A stretch of DNA of 64,000 bases from Streptomyces sp. RKAG290 (GTDB lineage Bacteria; Actinomycetota; Actinomycetes; Streptomycetales; Streptomycetaceae): assembly GCF_023701695.1 (NCBI RefSeq), contig NZ_JAJOZC010000001.1, forward strand, positions 5,889,894 through 5,953,893, read 5' to 3'. Of this stretch, positions 26,402 through 35,085 are shown piece after piece. Both the position numbers and the translations under genes were made by a program. The notes under the pieces are model-generated. The model did not search any database. It had not been told where the DNA came from and worked only from the letters and a program-made list of their open reading frames with translations. The stretch's first letter is position 1. The number at the start of each line of letters is the position of its first letter.

Positions 26402-27460
26402 ATGACGATCACTTCGCTCAGCCGCGCCGTCGAAGCCGAGTTCGCGCCGGAGACCGCCTACCTCAACACCTCCAGTTGCGGGCTGCTGCCCCGCCGCACC
26501 GTCGAAGCCGTGAAGGCCCTCGCCGAGGGGAACGCCACCGGCCGCAGGGACGGTGCGGGCGACTTCGAGGCGGCGGACGGGGCCAGGGAGGGCTTCGCCC
26601 GGCTCGCCGGTGTCGACGCCGGCCGGGTCGCGGTCGGCAGCTCGGTCTCCGTCCACGTCGGGCTGATCGCCTGTTCGCTGCCGGCCGGGGCCGAAGTGCT
26701 GGCTCCTGAGGGGAGTTCAGCTCGGTCGTCACCCCGTTCGCGGTCCGCGGCGACCTCCGGGTGCGCTATGTCCCGCTGGCGGACCTGGCCGACGCCGTGC
26801 GCCCCGGGACCGCGCTCGTCGCCTTCTCCTGCGTGCAGTCCGCAGACGGGCGGATCGCCGACCTGGCCGCGGTGCGGGAAGCGGCCGCGGCCCACGGGGC
26901 CCGGACGCTGCTGGATGTCACCCAGTCCGCCGGCTGGCTGCCGCTCGATGCCGGGGCGTACGACTACACGGTCGCGGGCGGGTACAAATTCCTGCTCTGC
27001 CCGCGGGGCGCGTCCTTCCTCACCGTCGCCGAGGAGGCGCAGCAGTCCCTGCCGCCGGTCTTCGCCGGGTGGGTCGCGGGCGAGGACCGGTGGGGCAGCA
27101 CCTACGGGCCGGTCGCGAAGCTCGCGTCCGATGCCCGCCGCTACGACGAGCCGCCCGCGTTCCTCTCGTACCACGGCGCCGAGCAGTCCCTCGCGCTGCT
27201 GAACGAGGTCGGCATCGACGCCGTCCATGACCACGCCACCGGGCTCGCGGCCCGGTTCCGCAGTGGTCTCGCCGGGCTGGGGCGCCCGGCCGTGCCGGGG
27301 ACACCGCCGTCGTCGCGGTGCCCGGACTCGGGACCGGGCGGCGGAACTGGGACGGGCCGGGGTGATGGTCTCCGACCGGGCCGGCAATCTGCGGGCGGCC
27401 TTCCACCTGTACAACACCGAGGCCGACGTGGACCGCGCGCTGGACGTGCTGTCGGGCTGA
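26402..27460 (+). pseudogene. Class V aminotransferase, frame broken at three places
   Basis: The product would be a PLP enzyme of about 353 residues in the isopenicillin-N-epimerase/cysteine-desulfurase fold. It opens AEFAPETAYLNTSSCGLLP. The PLP-lysine region is YDYTVAGGYKFLLCPRGASF and the last part is VMVSDRAGNLRAAFHLYNTE. Three one-base losses break the frame: in the G run 26710-26713, in the run 27297-27300, and in GGG at 27330-27332. Adding one G at each gives LAPEGEFSSVVTPFAVRGDL, then VPGDTAVVAVPGLGDRAAEL. Three errors of one kind in one gene argue for a consensus fault rather than decay. Substrate unknown. Confidence 0.75.
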
Positions 27461-27482
27461 CCGCGGCCGGCGGCGTGCGGGG

Positions 27483-27968
27483 TCAGCGGTTCTCCGGGCA
27501 GTCCGCCGTCTCGCGGCAGAGGTTCTCCTCGACCCTGGCCAGCAGCCGCGCCAGTTCCCTGCGCTCGTCCCCGTCCAGGCCTGCGAGGGTGTGCTCCTCA
27601 AGATCCGTCCAGGCCCGCTCCACCTCGGAGAGCAGTGCGCAGCTGTTGTCGGTGGCCTCGACCAGGACGGCCCGGCGGTCGGCCGGGTCGGGGCTGCGGC
27701 GGACGTGCCCGGACTGTTCCAGGCGCTGGAGCATCTTGGTGACCGTGGACGGATCGAGGTCGACGGCCTTGATCACCTCCGACTGGCGGACGGCGCCCGC
27801 GTCCCAGAGGAACATCATCAGGAACTCCTGGCCCGGGTAGAGACCCGCGCTCTTGAGCAGCTTGCCCGCCGCGATCCGGTGGAGCCGCGCGACCCGCGAG
27901 ACGGCATGGCTGACCGGGCCGCCCCGGGCGGCGCTGGGCAGCTCGGTACAGGCGGGATCGGACTTCAT
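27483..27968 (-). CDS. MarR-family transcriptional regulator
   Basis: This 161-residue protein has the MarR winged helix: GAVRQSEVIKAVDLDPSTVTKMLQRLEQSGHV as recognition region (described in parts), and the wing RSPDPADRRAVLVEAT. The C-terminal helices would form the dimer interface. It diverges from the old yellow enzyme gene, and the 155-bp gap contains a 14-bp perfect palindrome. This layout is typical of a MarR repressor controlling a neighbouring flavin reductase in response to an electrophile or quinone. The inducer is unknown. Confidence 0.9.
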   Translation of the reverse strand: MKSDPACTELPSAARGGPVSHAVSRVARLHRIAAGKLLKSAGLYPGQEFLMMFLWDAGAVRQSEVIKAVDLDPSTVTKMLQRLEQSGHVRRSPDPADRRAVLVEATDNSCALLSEVERAWTDLEEHTLAGLDGDERRELARLLARVEENLCRETADCPENR

Positions 27969-28044
27969 CGGACTCCTCGGGGTGGTGCGCGGCGGGCCCC
28001 CGGACCGGCTCCGCCGGCGGCAGCGGGCTTCCTGACGACTTTAC

Positions 28045-28058
28045 CTTGGCCGGCCAAG
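28045..28058. promoter_or_regulatory. Candidate MarR operator
   Basis: CTTGGCCGGCCAAG is a perfect 14-bp palindrome in the divergent promoter region. A partial copy (CTTGGCCGACC) follows near 28090, about 45 bases downstream. The position suits repression of both divergent genes. Confidence 0.6.
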
Positions 28059-28123
28059 TAATGCGCTACAGTGGCACACGTCGCAGATGCTTGGCCGACC
28101 ACATAAATCCTTGGGGGCTCTCC

Positions 28124-29194
28124 ATGACCACCGCATTCGACCCGTTCGACCTGGCCGGCACCCAGCTCGCCAACCGCATCGCCCTGGCTCCGATGACCCG
28201 CAGCCGGGCGGGCGAGGGCGGCATACCGACGGACCTCACCGCCGAGTACTACGCCCAGCGCGCCTCGGCCGGGCTGATCATCACCGAGGGTGTCCAGCCG
28301 TCCGTCGTCGGCCAGGGCTACCCCAGCACCCCCGGGCTGCACAGCGACGAACAGATCGCCGGCTGGCGCAAGGTCACCGACGCCGTGCACGCCAAGGGCG
28401 GCCGGATCTTCGCCCAGATCCTGCACACCGGCCGCATCGGCCACCCGGTGCTGCTGCCCGAGGGGCTCGCCCCGGTCGGCGTCTCCCCGGTCGCGGCCAC
28501 CGGACAGGTCTTCACGCACGTGGGCCCGAAGGACTTCGTCACCCCGCAGGAGCTGACCGACGCCGAGATCCGGTCGACGATCGCCGACTTCGTGACTGCC
28601 GCACGCAACGCCGTGGACGCCGGCTTCGACGGCGTGGAGCTGCACGGCGCCAACGGATACCTGATCCACCAGTTCCTGGCACCCAACTCCAACGTGCGCA
28701 CCGACGAGTGGGGCGGCTCCGTGGAGGGCCGCATCCGGTTCGCGGTCGAGGTCGTGCGCGCCGTCGCCGCCGAGATCGGTGCCGCGCGCACCGCGATCCG
28801 CGTCTCGCCCGGCAACCCGTTCAACGACATCGACGAGCCCGCGCCCGAGGCCACGTACAGCGCGCTGGTACAGGCCATCGAGCCGGTCGGGCTCGCCTAT
28901 CTGCACGTCGTCGAGGCCACGGCCGCGGACCGGGCGCTGACCGAGACGCTGCGCAAGCAGTTCAACGGCACGCTCGTGCTGAACCCGGCGAGCGAGGGCC
29001 CGACCGGACCCGACGCGCTGGCCCTCGTCGAGGAGGGCGTGGCAGAGGTCATCGCGTACGGCGCGCTGTTCCTCGCCAACCCGGATCTGCCGGAGCGGCT
29101 GCGCGCGGGCGGCCCCTTCAACACCCCGGACCGGGCGACCTTCTACGGGGGCGACCACCGCGGCTACACGGACTACCCGGTGCTGGGGGCCTGA
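28124..29194 (+). CDS. Old yellow enzyme family flavin ene-reductase
   Basis: This 356-residue FMN-dependent TIM-barrel protein is of the NemA/OYE class. N-terminal LANRIALAPMTRSRAGEGG binds FMN. HGANGYLIHQFLAPNSNVRTDEWGG-type signatures (two adjacent blocks) mark the substrate and FMN site, and FYGGDHRGYTDYP is the C-terminal motif. The family reduces activated C=C bonds of enones, quinones or nitro compounds with NADPH. Divergence from a MarR regulator suggests induction by electrophiles. The ATG at 28124 is the first Met of the conserved domain. Confidence 0.93.
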   Translation: MTTAFDPFDLAGTQLANRIALAPMTRSRAGEGGIPTDLTAEYYAQRASAGLIITEGVQPSVVGQGYPSTPGLHSDEQIAGWRKVTDAVHAKGGRIFAQILHTGRIGHPVLLPEGLAPVGVSPVAATGQVFTHVGPKDFVTPQELTDAEIRSTIADFVTAARNAVDAGFDGVELHGANGYLIHQFLAPNSNVRTDEWGGSVEGRIRFAVEVVRAVAAEIGAARTAIRVSPGNPFNDIDEPAPEATYSALVQAIEPVGLAYLHVVEATAADRALTETLRKQFNGTLVLNPASEGPTGPDALALVEEGVAEVIAYGALFLANPDLPERLRAGGPFNTPDRATFYGGDHRGYTDYPVLGA

Positions 29195-29291
29195 GGCCGC
29201 CCTTTCGGGTCAGGCCGGGCTTGCGTCCCCCGGCGCCGCACCTCGCGGCGTTGTCGTCGGCCGCGGCCTGGTTCTCCCACCGCTAGTGCGG

Positions 29292-30317
29292 CTACGGCTG
29301 CGGAGCCTCCTCCAGCGGCGCACCGTGCCACTTCCATGAGGTGACCCGCTCGCGGCCCGGCAGGTCGGCGCGGCCGGTGGACCAGAGCAGGACGGTCCAC
29401 CGGTCCCCGTCGTCGGGGGCGTCCGGAAAGAGCCGGGCCAGCACCCGGTCGCACAGGTCGGCGGGCGGCGTCCAGGCCACGCCGAGGCCCTGGGCCAGGT
29501 CCTCCATGTGCACCAGGGTCTCCACCACGCCCATGGCGGCGAAGCCCTCCGCGTCCGACACCCCGAAGCCGTGGTACGAGCGGACGTCCGGCGCGGTCGT
29601 CCGCACCATCGCCGACAGCAGCGCCCCGCTGGTCTCCAGGGTCTGCAACAGCCCCGCCGTGCCGGCCGCCGGGTCGGCGAAGATTGCGTTGAACGGGCCG
29701 CCCTCGCGCCGCGGTGCCCAGTGGTACGGCACCTCGTTCTCCAACGGCGGTGACTGCGGGCCCAGTTGGGCCGCGTACGCGAAGAGGTCGTCGCTGAGGT
29801 GCTCGACGGTCTCCCAGCAGTCCCAGGTGAGCGTGCCCGCCGGGATGTGCCAGTCCTGTGCCGACGACTCCTTGAGCGCGGCGACCGCCAGCCGCACCGC
29901 CGACGTCACGTCGTCCGCGGTGACCGGCAGCCTGGTCCCGGTCAGCAGCGCGCGCTCTCGCGCACTGCACTCCACACAGAACTCGTTGCCCTCCGGATCG
30001 GCCAGGGTCGCCCAGCCGCGTCCGTTGGGCCTGCGATGGTCGCCGACCAGGGTGGCGCCGAGCGCGAGCAGGCGCTCGACCTCCTCGTCACGGGTGCGGT
30101 CCTGCGGCTGGATGTCGAGGTGGATGCGGTTCTTGGTGCTCTTCCGCTCGGGCACGGTGACGAACAGCAAGGCGGCGCGAGGCGTCTCGACCAGAGCCTC
30201 GGGGTCACCCGGAAAGTCGTCGTCGGCGAGGGAGGCGCCCAGCACCTGCGCCCAGAAGGTGGCGAGCTCGTACGCGTCGGCACAGTCGACGGTGACGTGT
30301 TGTACGTGTGAAGTCAT
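29292..30317 (-). CDS. VOC-domain protein fused to a maleylpyruvate-isomerase/DinB-like domain
   Basis: This 341-residue two-domain protein has an N-terminal glyoxalase/bleomycin-resistance-like VOC domain (HVQHVTVDCADAYELATFWA through WATLADPEGNEFCVEC, residues 1-125). A C-terminal helical domain follows (LTWDCWETVEHLSDDLFAYAAQL, GVVETLVHMEDLAQGLG), resembling the mycothiol-dependent maleylpyruvate isomerase / DinB metal-binding bundle. The VOC part may bind a metal or small molecule. No activity is assigned. The ATG at 30317 is preferred over 30329 because a GGTGA-type site lies just before it. It is separated from ectD by a strong terminator. Confidence 0.8.
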   Translation of the reverse strand: MTSHVQHVTVDCADAYELATFWAQVLGASLADDDFPGDPEALVETPRAALLFVTVPERKSTKNRIHLDIQPQDRTRDEEVERLLALGATLVGDHRRPNGRGWATLADPEGNEFCVECSARERALLTGTRLPVTADDVTSAVRLAVAALKESSAQDWHIPAGTLTWDCWETVEHLSDDLFAYAAQLGPQSPPLENEVPYHWAPRREGGPFNAIFADPAAGTAGLLQTLETSGALLSAMVRTTAPDVRSYHGFGVSDAEGFAAMGVVETLVHMEDLAQGLGVAWTPPADLCDRVLARLFPDAPDDGDRWTVLLWSTGRADLPGRERVTSWKWHGAPLEEAPQP

Positions 30318-30354
30318 GTGGATCACCATCGCTTGTGGCCGGCCCCGGGGTCCA

Positions 30355-30412
30355 CCGGTATACGACGGTGGGGTGGGACGATAATCCGTCCCACCCCACC
30401 GTCGTATACCGG
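30355..30412 (-). terminator. Perfect 26-bp hairpin terminator of the ect operon
   Basis: Bases 30355-30380 are perfectly complementary to 30387-30412, with a 6-base loop (ATAATC). The hairpin begins two bases after the ectD stop and stands before the next minus-strand gene. It should end ectABCD transcription and shield the VOC gene. Confidence 0.9.
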
Positions 30413-30414
30413 CT

Positions 30415-31308
30415 CTACTTCACCGGCGTGAAGTCCCGCGCCCCGATGAAGTCCGGGCGGCGGATCGGCGCCGCGAACGGCTCCTCGGCCTTGTTCTCCA
30501 CGCTGTTGAACACGATGAAGACATTGCTGCGCGGGTACGGGGTGATGTTGTCCCCCGAACCGTGCATGCAGTTGCAGTCGAACCAGGTCGCCGAACCGGC
30601 CCGGCCCGTGAAGAGCTTGATGCCGTGCCGGTCGGCCATCTTCGTCAGCGCCTCGTCGGACGGGGTGCCCGCGTCCTGCATCTGCAGCGACTTCTTGTAG
30701 TTGTCCTTCGGCGTCTCGCCCGAGCACCCGAGGAACGACTTGTGCGAGCCGGGCATGATCATCAGCCCGCCGTTGGTGTCGTAGTTCTCGGTCAGCGCGA
30801 TCGAGACGGACACCGCCCGCATGTTCGGCAGACCGTCCTCGGCGTGCCAGGTCTCGAAGTCCGAATGCCAGTAGAACCCGGAGGCACCGAAGCCCGGCTT
30901 GACGTTGATCCGGGACTGGTGGACGTACACGTCCGAGCCGAGGATCTGGCGGGCCCGGCCCACCACACGCTCGTCGCTGACCAGCCGCGCGAAGACCTCG
31001 CTGAGCCGGTGGACCTCGAAGACCGACCGTACGTCCTGCGACTTCGGCTCGATGATCGAGCGCTCGTCGGCACGCACCGCCGGATCGGCGATCAGCCGCT
31101 CCAGCTCGGCGTGGTAACCGGCCACTTCGTCCGGCGTGATCAGCTGGTCGACGGTGAGGAATCCGTCGCGTTCGAAGCCCTGAAGCTCCTTCGCGGCGAC
31201 CGGACCCGGTGCGCCGGGCGCGGACCAGATGACCGGGTCCTGGCGGGGAGTGGTCATCTCGGCGGCGCCGCGCGATGGGTACAGATCGGCGCGTACATCA
31301 GTGGTCAT
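30415..31308 (-). CDS. ectD: Ectoine hydroxylase
   Basis: This 297-residue non-haem Fe(II)/2-oxoglutarate dioxygenase converts ectoine to 5-hydroxyectoine in the cytoplasm. The EctD signature is present (GFYWHSDFETWHAEDGLPN), giving the iron-binding His and Asp. The distal His lies in CNCMHGSGDN, and the 2-oxoglutarate-binding Arg lies shortly after (PYPRSNVF). It is the last gene of ectABCD, six bases after ectC. The start at 31308 (MTTDVRADLYPS) is plausible; MTTPRQDP further in is an alternative. Confidence 0.97.
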   Translation of the reverse strand: MTTDVRADLYPSRGAAEMTTPRQDPVIWSAPGAPGPVAAKELQGFERDGFLTVDQLITPDEVAGYHAELERLIADPAVRADERSIIEPKSQDVRSVFEVHRLSEVFARLVSDERVVGRARQILGSDVYVHQSRINVKPGFGASGFYWHSDFETWHAEDGLPNMRAVSVSIALTENYDTNGGLMIMPGSHKSFLGCSGETPKDNYKKSLQMQDAGTPSDEALTKMADRHGIKLFTGRAGSATWFDCNCMHGSGDNITPYPRSNVFIVFNSVENKAEEPFAAPIRRPDFIGARDFTPVK

Positions 31309-31314
31309 GTTGGT

Positions 31315-31713
31315 TCAGGCCTCCTCGGTCAGCAGTGGGTAGACACCGTTCTCGTCATGGTCCTCCCGTCCGGTGACGGGGGGGTTGAAGACGCACACGC
31401 AGCGGAAGTCCGTCTTGGGGCGCAGCGTGTGGTGCTCGTGCCCGTTCAACAGGTACATCGTGCCGGGGGCGATCCAGTGCTTCTCGCCGGTCTCGTCGTT
31501 GGTGAGCTCGGCCTCGCCCTCGGTGCAGAGCACGGCCTCGATGTGGTTGGCGTACCACATCGACGTCTCCGTGCCCGCGTAGAGCACGGTCTCGTGGAGA
31601 GAGAAGCCGACCTTCTCCTTGGCGAGCACGATGCGCTTGCTCTCCCAGGTGCCGGAGGCGGACTTCACATGCCGGTCGGTGTTCTCGATGTCACTGAACG
31701 ATCGGACGATCAC
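31315..31713 (-). CDS. ectC: L-ectoine synthase
   Basis: This 132-residue cupin catalyses ring closure of N-gamma-acetyl-L-2,4-diaminobutyrate to ectoine. The conserved family start MIVRSFSDIENTDRHVKSA and cupin core NHIEAVLCTEGEAELTNDETGEKHWIAPGTMYLLN (seen in segments), with late HEHHTLRPKTDFRCVCVFNPP, match EctC along the whole length. It lies third in the operon, between ectB and ectD. Its start lies downstream of the repaired ectB stop at 31779. Confidence 0.97.
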   Translation of the reverse strand: MIVRSFSDIENTDRHVKSASGTWESKRIVLAKEKVGFSLHETVLYAGTETSMWYANHIEAVLCTEGEAELTNDETGEKHWIAPGTMYLLNGHEHHTLRPKTDFRCVCVFNPPVTGREDHDENGVYPLLTEEA

Positions 31714-31778
31714 GGTGGGTCAGTGCCTTTCTCTCTACAGCGGTGTTTCTCGTCGGGCCCGCCCGGGGCGGCCCCGGG

Positions 31779-33040
31779 TCAGGCGGTCTCGCGGACGCAG
31801 CGGGCCAGCGTGCGCAGGCCCTCGTCCAGTTCCTCGGGGTGATGGTGAGCGGCGGCAGCAGCTTCACGACCTCGCTCTGCGGGCCGGAGGTCTCCAGCAG
31901 GAGTCCGAGCTCGAAGGCGCGGGCGCAGACGGCCGACGCGCGCTGCGGGTCGTTGAACTCCAGGCCCCACACCAGTCCGCGGCCGCGGAACTGCGCGCTG
32001 TCGTGCTCGCCGCAGATCGCCAGCAGCGCGTGCTCGACCTGCTCGCCGCGGGCCAGCGTCTGCTTCTCCATCTGGCCGTCCGCCCAGTAGGCGTCGAGCG
32101 CGGCGGCGGCGGTGACGAACGCGGGGTTGTTGCCGCGGAAGGTGCCGTTGTGCTCGCCCGGCTCCCAGATGTCCAGCTCGGGCTTGAACAGGCAGAGCGA
32201 CATGGGCATGCCGTAGCCGCTGATGGACTTCGACAGCGTCACGATGTCCGGCGTGATGCCGGCCTCCTCGAAGGAGAAGAAGCTGCCGGTGCGGCCGCAG
32301 CCCATCTGGATGTCGTCGACGATCAGCAGCATGTCCTGGCGGTGGCACAGCTCCTGGAGCGCGCGCAGCCACTCGACCCGGGCGACGTTGATGCCGCCCT
32401 CGCCCTGGACCGTCTCGACGATCACGGCGGCGGGCTTGTTGAGCCCGGACCCCTGGTCCTCCAGGAGCCGCTCGAACCAGATGAAGTCGGGGACCTGGCC
32501 GTCGAAGTAGTTGTCGAACGGCATCGGGGTGCCGTGCACCAGCGGGATGCCGGCGCCGGCCCGCTTGAAGGCGTTGCCGGTGACGGCCAGCGAGCCCAGC
32601 GACATGCCGTGGAAGGCGTTGGTGAACGAGACCACGGACTCGCGGCCCTTCACCTTGCGGGCCAGCTTCAGCGCCGACTCGACGGCGTTGGTGCCGGTCG
32701 GGCCGGGGAACATCACCTTGTACGGCAGGTCGCGCGGCCGCAGGATGACGTTCTGGAAGGTCTCCAGGAAGGCCCGCTTGGCGGTGGTCGCCATGTCGAG
32801 GCCGTGGGTGATGCCGTCGCGCTCGATGTAGTCGATCAGCGCGCGTTTCAGCACCGGGTTGTTGTGGCCGTAGTTGAGCGAACCGGCTCCGGCGAAGAAG
32901 TCGAGGTACGAGTGGCCGTCCTCGTCCGTCAGGCGGGCGCCCTGTGCGCGGTCGAACACAGCGGGCCAGCCGCGGCAGTAGCTCCGTACCTCGGACTCCA
33001 GGGTCTCGAAGACACTCAGGGCGGGCGGGGTGATGGTCAC
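31779..33040 (-). CDS. ectB: Diaminobutyrate-2-oxoglutarate transaminase (C-terminal frame broken at 31836-31839)
   Basis: EctB is a class III PLP aminotransferase that makes L-2,4-diaminobutyrate from aspartate semialdehyde, the first step of ectoine synthesis. Its motifs are PGPTGTNAVESALKLARK, the PLP Asp in LLIVDDIQMGCGRTG and the PLP Lys in VTLSKSISGYGMP. The sequence matches the family up to LPPLTITP, then turns into an unnatural tail running to 31691 inside ectC. One C added on the coding strand (a G in the plus-strand run 31836-31839) restores LTITPEELDEGLRTLARCVR and a stop at 31779, the normal length of about 420 residues. The reported frame break is probably an error, since loss would disable the pathway. 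Confidence 0.95.
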
Positions 33041-33130
33041 AGCGGGTCTCCTGCGTGAGGGGGGTGTGACGGGCGGTGGTGAAAGGGTGCGGCGACGGGC
33101 TGGGAGCCCGTCGGATGGAAGTGCGCGCTC

Positions 33131-33661
33131 TCAGGCGTGGAACGGGCCGATGCGGTAGAGCACTTCCGGCAGATGACTGCCCTCGGGGAACAGGCCGCCG
33201 TCGAAGAGCACCTCGTGCTCCAGTGCCACGTCGTGGCGCTGCGCGTAAGAGGTGAACAGGCGGTCCGACGCCGTGTTGTCCGGCGTGATGGTCGTCTCGA
33301 CCGAGGCCAGTCCCTGGTTCGCGGCCACCCGTGAGGTCAGGGCGTCCAGCAGCTTCGCTGCCAGACCGGTACCGCGGTGGCCGTGGTCGACGGCCACCTG
33401 CCAGACGACGAGCGTCTCGGGGCGGTCTGGCCTGATGTACCCGGTCACGAAGGCGACCGGGTCGCCGGTCTCGTCGCGGGCGACCACGGAGGTCGCCGCG
33501 AAGTCACGGCACCACAGCAGGTAGCTGTACGAGGAGTTGAGGTCCAGGACCTTGGAATCGCGGGCAATGCGCCAGATCGCGGCTCCGTCCTCCACTCGTG
33601 GGGTGTCGATCGTGATGAATTCGCTTCGGGCACTTGCAAAGTCTGCGGGTGCGGCGGTCAT
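33131..33661 (-). CDS. ectA: L-2,4-diaminobutyrate acetyltransferase
   Basis: This 176-residue GNAT enzyme N-acetylates diaminobutyrate with acetyl-CoA, the second step of ectoine synthesis. The EctA signatures are clear: DGAAIWRIARDSKVLDLNSSYSYLLWCRDF (in parts), the acetyl-CoA loop DHGHRGTGLAAKLLDAL, and ETTITPDNTASDRLF. It is the first gene of the operon and so defines its promoter. A near-perfect 17-bp palindrome lies 19 bases upstream of the start codon. Confidence 0.97.
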   Translation of the reverse strand: MTAAPADFASARSEFITIDTPRVEDGAAIWRIARDSKVLDLNSSYSYLLWCRDFAATSVVARDETGDPVAFVTGYIRPDRPETLVVWQVAVDHGHRGTGLAAKLLDALTSRVAANQGLASVETTITPDNTASDRLFTSYAQRHDVALEHEVLFDGGLFPEGSHLPEVLYRIGPFHA

Positions 33662-33921
33662 GCGAATTGAATTTACCTAGCAAATTTCAAAATTGCATCG
33701 AGGGGAGGGGTTGGCTGAGGCGGTCTGCTGTGTTATCACGCGGGTGCGCGCCCCGGCGCGAATCGGCCTCACTTTCTTCCGATTTGACCCACATTTATCC
33801 GGCATAACGCCCTCGGTGTGGAGTCGGTCACAGCACCGTAACTCTCCCGAGACGCGGCCGAATTGCGCGTGACGACGCCGTGGGAACTGGGGCGTTTAGC
33901 TACAGGGAAAGCGGGAAGAAG
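33662..33921 (-). promoter_or_regulatory. ect operon promoter region with a 17-bp palindrome
   Basis: This 260-bp AT-richer segment precedes ectA. GCAAATTTCAAAATTGC at 33680-33696 is a palindrome with seven of eight arm pairs matching, and a TAGGTA box lies immediately on the ectA side. The placement suggests an operator for an osmotic regulator, but no regulator gene is adjacent. No coding sequence is seen. Confidence 0.5.
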
Positions 33922-33961
33922 AATGCGGGGAGCTGCTCTGGAAAAGGCAGCTCCCCGCATT
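33922..33961 (-). terminator. Hairpin terminator after the aminotransferase
   Basis: AATGCGGGGAGCTGC pairs perfectly with GCAGCTCCCCGCATT across a 10-base loop. It stands 17 bases beyond the aminotransferase stop and before the ect promoter. Confidence 0.85.
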
Positions 33962-33978
33962 GTGAATTACTTCCGGCC

Positions 33979-35085
33979 TTAGTTGCTGGGCCAGGTTTCC
34001 GAAACGGCATTGCGGGCAGCATCGAAATCGACCCGCAGGCCCGTGTCGGCCAGCGCCGCCCCCAGAGCCGCGAGCGAGGAGAGCACCGCGCCCCGCGTCG
34101 CGTCCACCCCGTAGTGATTGACCCTGATCATCTCCTTGGACAGCGCCCCACCGCCCGCGATCAGCGGCAGCGACGGGTCGGCGGCGAGCGCCTGCGCGAC
34201 CAGCCCGGAGGCGTCCACGCCCTCCGGTGTGCGCAGCGTGGTCGCCACCGGCGCCGCGTCCTTCGCCTCGTGCACGTACGGGGTCAGGCCGCCGCCCAGC
34301 GCCACCGCGCCGGCCCGGGTGGCCGCGGCCGCCGCGGCGTGCCGGGCCATGAGCGCGTCCAGGCCCTCCGCCTCGATCCGCTCGACGCAGGCCTCCAGCG
34401 CCAGCATCTCCAGCTGGGCCGGGGCGTGCAGCAGCGCCTTCCGGCCGCCGTCGATCCAGCGCTCCTTCCAGTCCAGCAGGGAGAGGTAGGAGCGGCGGGG
34501 GGCCTGCGGGTTGGCGGCGAGCCGCTCCCAGGCGCGCGGGCTCACCGACACCGCGGACACCCCGGCCGGACCGCCCATCGCCTTCTGCGCGCCGATCACG
34601 CACAGGTCGACGCCCCACGCGTCCGGCAGCAGCGGCTCGGCGCCCACCGAGGCGACGGCGTCCAGCATGAACAGCGCCCCGTGCGCACGGACGACCTCGC
34701 CGATCTCCGCGACGGGGTTGGTGTTGCCGGTGGCCGCCTCCGCGTGGACCAGCGAGACGAAGTCGATCTCCGGGTGCGCGGCCAGCGCCTGCGCGACCTG
34801 GTCGGCGGTGACGGCCGCGTGGAAGGGCACCGCGAGGTCGACGACCTCGGCGCCGCAGTCGCGCAGCCAGTTGCCGAAGGTCTGCCCGTACGGCCCCGTG
34901 ACGACGTTCAGCGCGGTCGAACCGGGCCGGGCGCCGCCCCTGATGCAGCCTTCGAGGGGGAGCAGCGCCTCGCCCTGCATGATGACGACGTCCTGCTCGG
35001 TGGCGAGGAGAGTGGCCACCCGCCGCTCGACGGCGGCGAACTGCGCTGCGGTGAACGGGGCGAGGTCGAGGAAGGGGTGCGTCAC
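33979..35085 (-). CDS. Class V PLP aminotransferase (alanine/serine-glyoxylate type)
   Basis: This 368-residue fold-type I PLP enzyme has MQGEALLPLEGCIRG near the N terminus, SLVHAEAATGNTNPVAEIGE, and the Schiff-base lysine in DLCVIGAQKAMGGPAGVSAVS. The sequence fits the group that includes serine-pyruvate and alanine-glyoxylate aminotransferases and related decarboxylating enzymes. The exact substrate is not clear. The GTG at 35085 follows a GAGAG site, giving VTHPFLDLAPFTAAQF. It diverges from the amidohydrolase gene and ends in a hairpin before ectA. A link to ectoine metabolism is not shown. Confidence 0.87.
   Translation of the reverse strand: MTHPFLDLAPFTAAQFAAVERRVATLLATEQDVVIMQGEALLPLEGCIRGGARPGSTALNVVTGPYGQTFGNWLRDCGAEVVDLAVPFHAAVTADQVAQALAAHPEIDFVSLVHAEAATGNTNPVAEIGEVVRAHGALFMLDAVASVGAEPLLPDAWGVDLCVIGAQKAMGGPAGVSAVSVSPRAWERLAANPQAPRRSYLSLLDWKERWIDGGRKALLHAPAQLEMLALEACVERIEAEGLDALMARHAAAAAATRAGAVALGGGLTPYVHEAKDAAPVATTLRTPEGVDASGLVAQALAADPSLPLIAGGGALSKEMIRVNHYGVDATRGAVLSSLAALGAALADTGLRVDFDAARNAVSETWPSN

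Noticed and set aside
30415..33661. ectABCD as a novel biosynthetic cluster
   Set aside because: All four proteins match the known ectoine/hydroxyectoine pathway in the standard order. Only the ectB frame and promoter palindrome are noteworthy.
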